From Athripsodes cinereus (taxonomy: Eukaryota; Arthropoda; Insecta; Trichoptera; Leptoceridae), in the NCBI GenBank assembly GCA_947579605.1, contig OX388320.1, forward strand, positions 1,302,001 to 1,366,000: DNA of 64,000 nt. The letters run 5' to 3'. This document shows positions 47,201-55,562 of this stretch, one piece after another (position 1 is the stretch's first letter; the number at the start of each line of letters is the position of its first letter). The notes under the pieces are model-generated. The model had not been told where the DNA came from. It ran no database searches and worked only from the letters and a program-made list of their open reading frames with translations. A program made the translations under genes and the position numbers.

Positions 47201-47631
47201 CCTCACGTAGGTACCTATAAGAAAATTTACATGTACAATAAAATTTAGCGATGATGTATAGCATCTATTCTGAATGTATTTTTTATTGGGACGATGAATT
47301 TGGCAAATGCCAAAGCAAACAAAACAAAACTATTGCAAAGCCAAAAAAACAGGTTTCATACTTGAGCAATCTCTTCCAGATTATCACGAAATGGTGCTAT
47401 AAAAGTTGATTATAGATAAACATGGAAAAATCAAATACAAAATGCAGTGAAAATTAGTTTACCCATTTTTTTTTTCCAGGACTCTCTGGAGGACACTACT
47501 CCTCTGGCTACCACCACGCCCCAGCCGTCAGCTACTCCAACCAATACATCGATCACGGATACGGAAGCGGTTACGGACTTGGTCACGGATACGGTTACGG
47601 ACACGGACTTGATTATGGACATTACTATTAG
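32188..47631 (+). CDS. Glycine-rich cuticle-type secreted protein, four exons
   Basis: Coding exons 32188-32199, 33826-34090, 41005-41085 and 47480-47631 join in one frame (phases 0, 1, 1) to give 169 residues and a TAG stop at 47629. Every intron is GT-AG. Residues 1-17 (MKYLVIFVLALAAVATC) form a signal peptide, then a short charged stretch with a dibasic KR at 30-31 where a propeptide could be cut. Residues 32-92 are GLGY/GLGYS pentapeptide repeats. Residues 94-105 (HAVVSPISYSKY) and 131-142 (HHAPAVSYSNQY) are two Ala/Pro/Ser-containing breaks; 144-169 is a GYG/GH tail ending in Tyr-Tyr. This composition and the 12-base first coding exon fit insect glycine-rich cuticular proteins (CPG class), secreted by epidermis into cuticle. 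There is no Rebers-Riddiford chitin-binding motif, so chitin binding is not shown. A shematrin- or silk-like name is possible; exact orthology is unknown. Confidence 0.88.
32200..33825 (+). other. Intron 1 of the cuticle gene
   Basis: A 1.6-kb GT-AG, phase-0 intron, mostly AT-rich sequence without recognised features, plus one family A repeat (33285-33545, antisense to the gene). Confidence 0.8.
33285..33545 (-). repeat. Family A repeat, full length
   Basis: (CTA)n through CACAAGTGGGGTTGACAGCG to CGCGGATTCCACGG; in intron 1, antisense to the gene. Confidence 0.85.
33826..34090 (+). CDS. Exon 2 (rest of signal peptide and GLGYS repeats)
   Basis: The acceptor CTCCATCAG| ends at 33825. An upstream in-frame TTG at 33811 is not a real start. 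The exon codes residues 5-92 plus the first base of residue 93 and ends at G|GTGAGA. Bases about 34000-34062 repeat a 15-bp GLGYS unit four times with synonymous differences, suggesting slippage or unequal exchange. Confidence 0.9.
35762..36060 (-). mobile_element. Hammerhead-bearing retroelement remnant, family 3
   Basis: Minus strand: body, ribozyme, then an AACACAAAACAAAATAATAA tail. At the body end a perfect 24-bp inverted repeat (35999-36022 with 36026-36049, 3-nt loop) looks like a very short inverted duplication of the element start. It sits in intron 2 of the cuticle gene. Confidence 0.5.
35817..35866 (-). ncRNA. Hammerhead ribozyme core, family 3, inside intron 2
   Basis: Minus strand: stem I GCAC (35863-35860) pairs with GUGC (35824-35821). 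Then CUGAUGA, extra U, stem II GCG-A-ACU/AGU-C-CGC with loop CGG, GAAA (35834-35831), stem III ACCGGU, and C17 at 35825, giving a classic GUC cleavage triplet. It is the cleanest copy in primary consensus and is antisense to the cuticle gene. Confidence 0.68.
36880..37052 (-). repeat. Family A repeat with internal deletions
   Basis: CCATCACGGTTTTTCCCAC to GTGTACTCTTCGGG; in intron 2. Confidence 0.75.
37530..37580 (+). repeat. Family A, 5' fragment
   Basis: TCTGTAAGTTTTTGAGTGATC, a diverged piece of the TTTTCGAGTGTCC block. Confidence 0.5.
38552..38805 (-). repeat. Family A repeat, near full length
   Basis: (CTA)n, ATCACGGCACATCCAACAAG, short deletion, then to GAGTTGTCCACGG; in intron 2. Confidence 0.85.
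39940..40135 (+). repeat. LINE-like 3' end with (TTCTA)n tail
   Basis: GCAGCACGCCTAGATACAGG ... GCAATAAAAGAATTTC then TATTCTATTCTATTCTAT. It has the form of a retroposed 3' UTR. In intron 2. Confidence 0.55.
40393..40613 (+). mobile_element. SINE B, full copy with 56-A tail
   Basis: tRNA-derived head starting GTTCGTCGG, A box TAGCCTGGAGG (40402-40412), B box GGTTCGATCCC (40445-40455), unique body with ACGACACAAGC and AACAAAACCCAGATATATC, then an unbroken run of 56 A (40558-40613). The long pure tail points to a young insertion. It lies in intron 2, sense to the gene. Confidence 0.85.
41005..41085 (+). CDS. Exon 3 (HAVVSPISYSKYG segment)
   Basis: The acceptor TTTTTACAG| is at 40996-41004 and the donor ACG|GTAAGA is at 41086. 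The 81 bases complete Asp93, code residues 94-119 and give the first base of Gly120. Removing the exon keeps the frame (81 is a multiple of three and both flanking introns are phase 1), so a skipped isoform is possible. Confidence 0.88.
41446..41866. mobile_element. hAT-like MITE nested in SINE C, 421 bp
   Basis: Terminal repeats CAGGGGTGGCCAAC and GTTGGCCACCCCTG are exact inverses. GTATATAT precedes and follows (41438-41445 and 41867-41874), a perfect 8-bp duplication. It splits a SINE C copy, and its own interior holds a family D repeat. The right end has clustered CGATCGACC words. Confidence 0.88.
41508..41632 (-). repeat. Family D copy inside the hAT-like MITE
   Basis: (TTTA)n tail, GTACACTGGCGGGCTTATTG, GCAATTTCTTCCAACCAACC. 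Confidence 0.6.
42058..42392 (+). mobile_element. SINE C, full copy
   Basis: tRNA-derived head GACGACCGGTGTGG, A box TGGCGCGGAGG (42069-42079), perfect B box GGTTCGATTCC (42113-42123), about 260-bp body, and an (AAAT)n tail. AATCAGT ends the preceding copy and follows this one, so it inserted in the tail of its neighbour. Confidence 0.85.
43195..43265 (-). repeat. Family D, 5' fragment
   Basis: GCACAGAAGGCGAGCTTATT ... CCAACTAATCTCAG. Confidence 0.5.
44212..44469 (-). mobile_element. SINE C, full copy with 27-T tail
   Basis: Inverted copy: T-run 44212-44238, body, inverted B box GGAATCGAACC, ending CCGGTCGTC at 44469. It is very similar to the 42.06-kb copy but has a poly(A) rather than (AAAT)n tail. 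Confidence 0.85.
44798..45000 (-). repeat. Family A repeat, close to consensus
   Basis: Six CTA units, CCATCACGGCATATCCCACA to CACCTGCCTTTTACAGG; in intron 3. Confidence 0.88.
45952..46040 (-). repeat. Family A, 3' part
   Basis: AGTATCTCCCACAAGTGGGG to CTCTCAGAGTTAACAAAA. Confidence 0.8.
46478..46712 (-). pseudogene. LINE C-terminal fragment, same family as 19.5 kb
   Basis: Minus strand repeats ILWECPLMMDAREKM and the DLLR-x-PGPPPTDV end of the 19.5-kb copy, with several stops. It lies in intron 3. Confidence 0.7.
47175..47300 (+). repeat. Family A repeat, diverged
   Basis: CAAAAGACAGGTGTGCG, then TTTAGCGATGATG and TTCTGAATGTATTTTTTATT; 180 bp before exon 4. Confidence 0.65.
47480..47631 (+). 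CDS. Exon 4 (C-terminal HAPAVSYSNQY and GYGHG tail)
   Basis: A long pyrimidine tract ends in TTCCAG at 47479. The exon completes Gly120 and codes residues 121-169, ending Y-G-H-Y-Y-stop. A 3' untranslated region follows to the poly(A) signal at 48195. Confidence 0.9.
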
Positions 47632-48194
47632 ACAATAACCGTTATATTTAAAAAAAAAATCAACATATTAAATTATTTCAATACTGATTATTAAAAAAAA
47701 AATTAAGCGGATACCGGTTACAGGAACGGTTTTGAAAACACCTGAATCAGTATTTAATTGATTTGAAATGTGTTGATATTCATATTAAATTATTTGTCTT
47801 GCAAAGATGGTGAACACACAATTACATCCTGAGTTATAATTATTTCAAAACGACAGCGTGTACTGTATAATAACTTAAAGGATACAGGAAAGTAAAATCA
47901 TTCACATAAAAAGTATGTAATCATTTCTAAGATTTAGAAATTTTGCCTACTTATTAACGATATCCTTCTTATGAAGTGTACAATTTTTCCTGAACATTTT
48001 ACGTTTGTTACAGTTCACGTGATTATAGTGTTACCAATGTAAATAATTTAAAATATATATTTTTTCAATACTCGTTTCATTTTTTTAAAGTCATTTATTT
48101 ATGTATTTTTTGATATTCATTGTTTGCTCTTTGATTTTATATAATTGTATTCTTTTTTACAGAATGTGTCTCTCTCATAATTGCAACGATCTCT

Positions 48195-48200
48195 AATAAA
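48195..48200 (+). terminator. Poly(A) signal AATAAA of the cuticle gene
   Basis: This is the first canonical AATAAA after the stop codon, 564 bases downstream. It is followed at about 20-30 bp by a short GT-containing stretch. Several ATTAAA words nearer the stop (about 47665-47790) are weaker alternatives. Confidence 0.55.
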
Positions 48201-48354
48201 ATTTTATATAAAATGTAAAAAAATTGTAGGTATTTTTATTTATGTTTTCCTTACTCTTATTCATGAAATGGAAATTCCATGAACAAATTTTGGAAAAATA
48301 CATCATTACTATAAAAAAAAAGTTTTTGTAGATGATATTGTAAATGATATTTAT

Positions 48355-48445
48355 GCGACATGCAAACTGTTTTTTACATGCCTACAAAAAATCACGACAT
48401 ACAGGATGAGTGGCAAATCTTGAGGCTGAATTTAAGAACTATCAA
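48355..48445 (-). repeat. Family A, middle part
   Basis: ATGCAAACTG..CATACAGGATGAGTGGCAAA to GAATTTAAGAAC. Confidence 0.65.
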
Positions 48446-48730
48446 GAAAACAGAGTCACAATATTTTGATTAAGTTATACTTTTGATAAGTACCTAATAA
48501 CAATTATAATTTTTCCTAGTAAAACATCAAGTAAGTAGTCAATGTAGGTGGAAAAGGCAAGATAAAAATTTGAATCTCTATTAAAAAAAGAGTTGAAACA
48601 AATTTAAAAAAAAAACTTTTCATATCAAAGTCAGGGTATGTGCGAGGCAGTGGCTTATTTACCATACATGCAAAACAGCACTGCATGCCTATATTTGAAA
48701 AACTGGGTTATTTCTAGGTATATTGTTATG

Positions 48731-48886
48731 AGCAGCGTACTCACAGCTTGATGAAAACGTCAATCATCAATCTTCAATCATTCGGTGACAATTCGGAGCA
48801 TTCCAGAATATTTCTTCGGAGAATGCTTCAAATTGCCACCGAATGATCGAAGATTGACGTTTTCATCCAGCTGTACGAACGCTGCT
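48731..48886. mobile_element. Palindromic MITE, 156 bp
   Basis: Inverted ends AGCAGCGTAC.. and ..ACGAACGCTGCT continue inward with GATGAAAACGTCAATC and its inverse, then CATTCGGTG/CACCGAATG. The arms are about 75 bp with several mismatches. No clear target duplication, so the superfamily is unassigned. Confidence 0.65.
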
Positions 48887-48984
48887 ATACAAAAACGATG
48901 AGTTCTCAAACTCCTATACCAAATTGTTAATCCGACGACGAAATGAGAATAATTTGAAATGTCGGATATTTTCTTAAAACCTAA

Positions 48985-49255
48985 TAACACTACCACTATA
49001 CCATCACGGCATATTCCACAAGTGGGGTAGCCAGCAGACCAGCAGCATGCAATAAACATGCAAATTGTTTTCTCCATGCCAACAATAAAATTAAGACATT
49101 AAGGATAGGTAGATGGCAAACCTCATCGCCGAATTTAAGATGTAAAATGTCATTATTTTTTCGAACATGTGCCTTTTAAATGACACTCGACAAGTTATGG
49201 AAAACAGTGGGAGACAAATTCTTCGCCGTGTGCTCGATCGACGGAACATAAAATC
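48985..49255 (-). repeat. Family A repeat, near full length
   Basis: CTACCACTATACCATCACGG to CGATCGACGG; abuts a LINE C-terminus on the right. Confidence 0.85.
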
Positions 49256-49279
49256 CTGAACTGTTATATTGTAACTATT

Positions 49280-49530
49280 CATATCCACGTTTTGAGAATG
49301 CCTAATGATAGTTGGCCAAAAAGAGCACTGTTCTTCCGTCCGCAGGGGTTCCGTCGGCCCGGGCGTCCCTCTTTCACAATACACCGTTCCTATGACAACG
49401 ATATCAGAGCGCAAGGAATGTCGTGGAAAGAGGTGACGCAATTGGCGCAGAGACGCTCTGAATGGAGGAGGCTGGTTTCTGCCCTGTGCTCCCGAGAGGA
49501 GCTTTGAGGGCGATGATGATGATTCCTTTC
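49280..49530 (+). pseudogene. LINE C-terminal end (MSWKEVTQLAQRRSEWRRLV)
   Basis: Open from 49292 to 49507 with GRPSFTIHRSYDNDI and the SWKEVTQLAQRRSEW block, followed by a (GAT)n tail. A family A copy abuts it on the left. Confidence 0.75.
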
Positions 49531-50103
49531 AACATTTTTTTTATCACGAAAGCATAACACGATAACTAAATAAAATATGTTGTTCCTGTCACTGTTTCTA
49601 GATTCTATTGCTACATTATCGTCATATGAATTATTTCATGATTAACTTCTACCCCCTCCATCTATAATGTCATCGTGAGTTGTCAGGGGTGGTTTCAGGG
49701 GATGGATATAATATTCATCCCTCAAGCAGTAGCGCTTGTGATGAAAACTTCGTGAGAAGTAGGTAAGTATTAACTTATTGACAATTTAAATTCAGATTTC
49801 TCACAAGGCAAATGATACATAAACGATGAAGCATTAATAAGGTACCTACAGGTATATATTTACCAAAGATATTTAACAAGTTCTAGACTGTGAACTATAT
49901 TTTTATGGAAACAGACACAATCTGTTTGAGTTTTACTATATTTAATAATAGGCACAGTGACCTGATTTTGACTTTGTCAAAGCCATTGTTAAACTACACA
50001 AAAGTCATTATTACAATGTAGAGTTTTACCAAATAAACTTAATCAATGTGAACTTCATACCAAAATTCAAGCAAAAATATGCTTTACGCCCTGCAGCTAT
50101 AGT

Positions 50104-50373
50104 CAAAACATCTTCTTCTTCTTCTTATGGAGCCCTTGCTGCATAAGGTCGTTCACGTGGACGGAGCCTATATGCGGCAGTGGGTGCCCCCCGTGGGTCT
50201 TGAACCAAAGTCAAAACATATTTTAGCGTAATGTAGTCGTTCGACTATAGACGAATTTGCGAGAAAGTATTAAATTCGTTGCTAAAATACACAGTAACTT
50301 GTGTGTATTTTAGTAACGAATTTCGCAAAGTCGTCTTTAGTCAAACGACTACATAACGCTAAAATGTGTTTTG
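50104..50373. mobile_element. Palindromic MITE interrupted by a LINE tail
   Basis: Arms ATTTTAGCGTAATGTAGTCG... and its inverse surround a small ACACAGTAACTTGTGT centre; ends are CAAAACA/TGTTTTG. The left end is split by the 97-bp insert at 50112-50208. Confidence 0.65.
50112..50208 (-). mobile_element. LINE 3' tail insertion with 11-bp target duplication
   Basis: AGTCAAAACAT is repeated at 50101-50111 and 50209-50219. The insert (minus strand) holds the end of a LINE coding region, CAAGACCCACGGGGGGCAC..., and an (AAG)n tail. Confidence 0.75.
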
Positions 50374-50628
50374 AATAAGGCTACTAGTGATATGAAAAAA
50401 GTAAAGCGTGCCACATGAGATAGTAACGTTTATAGTGGTGTCGTTTTCTAACAAATTGTTGTTCACACAATTATATTTGGTATATTACAACCATTTGTAA
50501 AAAAATGTCAGTAGAACACAAAAACTAAGTGAATTTTGACTGTTTTTAATTTCGAACTTCGAATCTCTCTCCCATTTACACATTTCGTAAATATGAATTA
50601 AACAATATTGGATATTTATTTAAGAGAA

Positions 50629-50646
50629 AACACACACACACTCTCT

Positions 50647-50684
<38 letters not shown>

Positions 50685-50685
50685 T
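50629..50685 (+). repeat. Compound microsatellite (CA)n-(CT)3-(GT)12-(GA)7
   Basis: A CA run is followed directly by GT and GA runs, with AGAGAAAA and TTCTCTTTT outside. The CA and GT runs are complementary and could fold back. Confidence 0.9.
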
Positions 50686-50734
50686 ATTCTCTTTTGCAAA
50701 CTTCATGAATAAATCGAAAAAATTAAACAGGTGT

Positions 50735-50900
50735 TTTATTCTACTAAAGATTTTATTTTGTGAGAGAGACGTCTTTGGACGAGGACATTGTCAATCGTCA
50801 TTGACAATGTCCTCATAAGACGAAAGACGTCTCTCTCACAAAATAAAATCTTTAGTAGAATAAAACACCTGTTTTATTTTTTCGATATGGAATTCTACTA
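50735..50900. mobile_element. Foldback with truncated hammerhead 3' halves, family 5
   Basis: Arms of about 60-70 bp, inverted. The right arm reads GACGAAAGACGUCUCUCUCAC: GAAA, palindromic stem III AGACGUCU, C17, but no CUGANGA box. The tail ends in AAAACACCTGTTTTATTTT. The same half-motif occurs at 26.9 kb. Confidence 0.45.
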
Positions 50901-50999
50901 CCTAAACACCGACACAGTGAATTCATGAATAAACTATATTCTTGATATGTTAAAAAAATCTATAAATATTTCTTAATTTCAATACCTACTGCCTGTTTC

Positions 51000-52500
51000 T
51001 ATAAACACCTTAAAATCAATAGCTTACAATGAATTTTAAATTACATTCAAAACGTATTAATTATTCCACTTTATAGCAAGTATTGATTATAACTGAAACA
51101 CTATTTACTAATTCAAAACTGCAACTGCAACAATGCATGAAAATACTGTCAGAACTGACCAACGAGGTCCGAATATTTAGCAGTAGTAACTTTGTATTTT
51201 ATAATAATTTGATACAAGTGTCTCTGCTCCCTCGGCAATGATAATTTGCTTGAATTACTGGAGGGAACTCTGTTGCAAAATCACAAAACTCACCGCTCTC
51301 AATACAATCTAGATAATAATAATTGAGTCCGTTCATAAGTGTGTACGAATATTTGTAAGTTCATATGTACTCAATGTAAGGCAAGACGCAGGAAAAATAA
51401 TGTACTCAGTTCAAGGTCTCATCCTGTAAGCAGATTTAAGGCTAAAGTATTAAACATAATATCTTTCATATTGACAGACATAGCACAGTTTACATTTGAC
51501 CAAATTTGGATACAAAATGTATTCTATTTGTTGATGATGTTGACGCATGTTTTTTCAATACACAATATAATATTCATTTCATTATTCATTTATTTATTTA
51601 TTTATTTATTTTCTTCGACCTCCATAGGCTCCGCAATGGGCACTTGGGGGTGTCAATCCAGACTACATTTTAAAAACATATTACACAAGGAACAAGAAAT
51701 GAAATATTAATAGACAAATAAATTGATTTTCATCCTCAGGTCGCATGACACTGGGAATCGTCACTTCACAAAATTTCATTAAGTTCATAATCGAGCCTTT
51801 AGCAAAATTATAAAAAAAAAACAATAATGCGCATTTCATAGAAGACATAATATAACAAATAAGCAATCTACGCATCAAAAAAAGTAAACAAATTTACAAA
51901 CAATAATACAATTCTTGGTAAATTTTGACACCTGAAAAATTAATAGAAATAAAGACCTCATTCTCTTTTATTTTTTTTTATTGGCTTTCATGGATGGGTG
52001 TTCTAAGCCAGAACCTACAAAGAAAACAATTATCAACCTAAAACAAAAAGAAAAAATATACCTACACAATTTTGTTCACAAGATTTAATTTGTTCATTTC
52101 CTGAGAGAAACTTAGTTTACAGCTAGTATGTGATAGTAGTAGTGGCAGCATCATTCCGTCTTAGCAGCACTTGAACTTAAGAAATAATAATTCGTTGGGT
52201 TGATTCAGTACAGTAAGGGTGAAAGAGAATTATTAAGAAGCTCCATGTATTGTATGTTATAATATGTAGGTATAGAGACACAGTTCTTCGGGGCTCTTTC
52301 TATAATGTCATGATTATTATAATATTCAATCTATACATAATATTATATTATACTATACTGTAACACGGTAGATATTTATATGATACGAATTTAAGTTAAA
52401 TATTACTAAATCCCAAGAAAACCATCAAAGATGTTTGACAATTAATTCTGTTACTATTATCAGAGAGATTGAGAACATTTTTGAAAGAAGATTATAATAT
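51000..52500. other. No gene seen
   Basis: AT-rich, with a (TTTA)n run near 51590. 53945-54539, 56300-56880, 58390-58760, 59000-59515, 59860-60260, 61085-61500 and 62440-63090 also hold nothing I can assign. Confidence 0.55.
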
Positions 52501-52502
52501 TC

Positions 52503-53384
52503 TATAATAATTATTATTATTATTATATTGGATGATTTATTCGGCGCCGTTTAATGGAGTATCCATCTCAAGGGCGCGGGAAACTATGTTGGAAGAGCGA
52601 AGTCTTCAGCTTGCTCCTGAACGTTGTAATCGGCTGGTTTTTACGGAGGTCCTCGGGGAGTCGGTTCCAAATGACGGGTCCCGCGACGCCAAAAGCCCTA
52701 TCATAGAAGCAGGACTTGTTTGCTCTGTTGTTTTCGTCCAGCATGTTGGTGGATGTCTTAGCTGAGCGTAGAGGTCTACTTGCAGGTGTTTTGAGAACAC
52801 AGAGTTCAGAAAGTGACTGAGGTGCCATTTTGTTTAAAGCTTTGTAGACTATAAAGCACAGTTTGTATTGGACCCTTTCACCTTCTTTTAACCAGTGTAA
52901 CTTTTCCAGCAAAGGTGTGATGTGGCAACCCTTATCTTCGCGGAAAATAAGCCTTGCAGCGCTATTGAATGCCATTTGTAGACGATTCAGTTAAATTTGC
53001 GGCAGTCCTACATATAGTATATTGCAGTAGTCAAGTCTAGAGACCACAAAAGCAGAGATTAATGTTTTTATGCTATCAGGAGTGAGGTTTTTCGACACGG
53101 AGCGTATTTCGCGAATGTGGTAAAATGCGGAGCTCACTGTCTTTGAGATTTGGGACACCATAGACAGTGCGCTATCGATTCGTGCCCCAAGTATCGAGAC
53201 TTTACTGGACGGTAGAATATCCGTGTCGGCTATCGAGATGGGATCTATGTCCAAGAGATGTTGTCGGCCAGGTGATGCGACCCATAAGAATTCCGTTTTA
53301 GCTGGATTCAACTTCAGACGTCTCTTTGCCATTAGATTAGATAAGTTTGTTATACATTCTAATATATTTATACATGCCTTCATA
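52503..53384 (-). pseudogene. L2/CR1-like LINE, reverse transcriptase C-terminus with one stop
   Basis: Minus strand, one frame from 53383 to 52568. Blocks: RLKLNPAKTEFLWV, SALSMVSQISKTVSSAFYHI, VVSRLDYCNILYVGLPQ, then TAA at 52993-52991, LNRLQMAFNSAARLIF, LHWLKEGERVQYKLCFIVYK, WNRLPEDLRKN. The blocks match the thumb and C-terminus of L2/CR1-type reverse transcriptases. A single base change explains the stop. The 3' end is GGCGCCGAATAAATCATCC plus a (TAA)n-like tail. The 5' end is cut where RTE-like sequence begins. Confidence 0.85.
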
Positions 53385-53462
53385 CCGTCTCACAAGTAAG
53401 GTAAGCAAAGAGAACGCAACACCATATATAGATCATCATAAAAGATCTTCAAATGTGATAAA
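53383..53462 (-). repeat. RTE-like 3' end, inverted
   Basis: Inverse of CGTTCTCTTTGCTTACCTTA..GACGGTATG. It abuts the truncated L2-like LINE. Confidence 0.5.
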
Positions 53463-53464
53463 TA

Positions 53465-53762
53465 TGGTTGGTTAAACGTTGCAAGAGTCAAGAATGAGTA
53501 TATCAGAAGAATGAGCGAATGCGAGAGGAGTGTTGTGGATAGAATGAGATTAAATAAGTTGCAATAGTTTGGGCATATGGAGCGAACGCGCGATGAACTG
53601 ATAACGAAAAGGGTATGGGTATTCAACTGAAAGCGGTATAATATGAAAAAACGCGGACGTACGTGGCTCGATCATGTGTCACAAATTCTCAAGGATGGTC
53701 GCGTGTTGAGTTAGAGAAATCAACGTGGAAGTTTGGGAAATTGGATGAAAGCGAAAGAATTT
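53465..53762 (+). pseudogene. RTE-like LINE fragment
   Basis: Plus strand shows decayed versions of the MRLNKLQ-FGHMERTRDEL, KRGRTWLDHVSQILKDGRV and MKAKE blocks of the 4.6-kb copy, with stops. Confidence 0.65.
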
Positions 53763-53900
53763 GTATCTTAAATTTAGCGATGACGTTTGCCACTCTGGGT
53801 TCCTGAATGACTTTTTTCATCGCACGGAGAGGACAGTTTGCGTGTTTATTACATGCACCTGCCAATTTGTGAGATATTACGTGATAGTAAAGTAGTAGAA
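53762..53900 (+). repeat. Family A, 3' two thirds with (TAG)n tail
   Basis: TCTTAAATTTAGCGATGACG to GTGAGATATTACGTGATAG and AGTAGTAGAAGTAG. It directly follows RTE-like LINE sequence in the same orientation. Confidence 0.8.
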
Positions 53901-54539
53901 GTAGATCATTAAAGAAAAATCGTATACAAAAATTTTTCGTCACTTATTAAAAAAATACTGACATATTTTGTTCGTTTTCGTGTGCCTTTATTCAGACACA
54001 GAATGTGATCCAAGCTTGCAGCACAAGTCAACTCCTATTCAGTCTTCATAAATTCTCCATCTTAATTGAAGATGTATCATGTAATATTCAGAGGGCTGAC
54101 TGCGAAGGTAGGTACCTACATAGTTGTTGAGGAACAAGGAGGTAGGTACCTACCTACAAGGTATGGGTACAGTAGGTACATAGTATGACTTGTTAACCGC
54201 CTTTCAGCTTTGTAGGGAATTGAGAAACATTTTCAATTATAATTTTCTTGTATAAGAAACTAAGTACCTACCTTCTTACGGTACCTAGCACAATGTATCG
54301 TGCATTTTGACAGCGTTGAGGCTAGTATGTAAAATTAATAAAAAATAATAAATGCACAATAATGTGCTGTGTATCTTCAAAAGTAGATAGAGAAGATGGC
54401 ACGCCAATTCGATCTACCTTAGATATGTTATTTATTCGCCTCCATTTAGTTATAATTGGCATGAGCAATAAATGTGAAAATTTTATTTAAATACGAATAA
54501 CTCTTTGCTCTATGGATCTTTCAGCAAAATATAAATAAT

Positions 54540-54800
54540 TCACCTTTTTTTGTAAGTTTTCAAGTGTCCTGTAAAAAACAGGTATTCGTGAAATAACACG
54601 AATAAGAAAAATAAATAATTGTTGATTTACCATTACCCACGTTTTACCAAAAATTCAAAAATTTGTGTTTTTAACATAAATTAATCATGAAGGCCAAAGA
54701 TTATTAAAAAGGCAAATAAGTCAATATATTTACCGATAAGGCATAAGCCTTAGCTACCTATTCTAAATGTATTATTATTTATTGGTATAGAGAGACACTT
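54540..54800 (+). repeat. Family A repeat, diverged
   Basis: TGTAAGTTTTCAAGTGTCCTG then, after a gap, GATAAGGCATAAGCC and GGTATAGAGAGACA. Confidence 0.6.
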
Positions 54801-55147
54801 CCTAAATGATTATTTTTTAGAATCCCTCTCATTTTTTCATTGATTCCTTCGAAAATCAGTACCTACCTTGTAACGATATGCGTTCTTTGCCATCTGTAGC
54901 GTCTCATGCAATGTCTTCTTCACTTGGTTGCTCCATTTATAGGTACAATAAGATGTTATTCATCGAGAAGATTTAAATTAATAAAATTAGATAATAAGAC
55001 AACAAAGTCTTAAAAAATCAAATCAAACAAAATAAAAGTTCAACGTTCAGTTAAGAGGCCCCTTTAGCAAAAACGATAAAATATTCAATTTTCAACAAGT
55101 TTGGTACACAAACTCTCAAAACCTGTTGACCCTGCGAACATTTTTAT

Positions 55148-55515
55148 TTGATAAAATATGAAAACAAATATTATTTACCAATATCAAACTTTAAGTTAAA
55201 AAAAAAACTTGATTTTAGCTTCCTAGTATTCAATAAATCAAATGTTTTTGTGTTAACACTTTGGAAATTCATTATAATTAAAATGATTTTAAAAAAACAC
55301 TGTATAATTTCCAAATTAAATTTATTCACTATTTGATAAAATATGAAAACAAATATTATTTACCAATATCAAACTTTAAGTTAAAAAAAAAACTTGATTT
55401 TAGCTTCCTAGTATTCAATAAATCAAATGTTTTTGTGTTAACACTTTGGAAATTCATTATAATTAAAATGATTTTAAAAAAACACTGTATAATTTCCAAA
55501 TTAAATTTATTCACC
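55148..55515 (+). repeat. Tandem duplication, 185-bp unit, two copies
   Basis: Bases 55148-55332 and 55333-55515 appear identical for about 180 bp, including AT-rich single-copy-like sequence and the inverted family 4 tail. No differences were noticed, so the duplication is very recent or an assembly artefact. Confidence 0.85.
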
Positions 55516-55562
55516 TCAAACGTTTTCGCCAAGGCTTCTACTTGGCATCATCAGGAGGACTA
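55510..55562 (-). ncRNA. Hammerhead ribozyme core, family 4 (left arm)
   Basis: Minus strand: stem I CCUC/GAGG (4 pairs), CUGAUGA (55554-55548), extra U, stem II GCCAAG/CUUGGC with loop UAGAAGC (6 perfect pairs), GAAA (55527-55524), stem III AACGUU, U17 at 55518. All core bases match the consensus apart from the extra U. Confidence 0.68.

Larger units (their letters stand above)
41086..47479 (+). other. Intron 3 of the cuticle gene
   Basis: A 6.4-kb phase-1 intron with three SINE C copies, a nested hAT-like MITE, family A and D repeats and a LINE fragment related to the one at 19.5 kb. The stretches 42.4-43.2, 43.3-44.2 and 45.0-45.95 kb hold nothing recognisable apart from T- and A-runs. 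Confidence 0.8.

Noticed and set aside
47431..47638. Frames on both strands over exon 4
   Set aside because: They are shadows of the Gly/Tyr/His repeats in the true frame.
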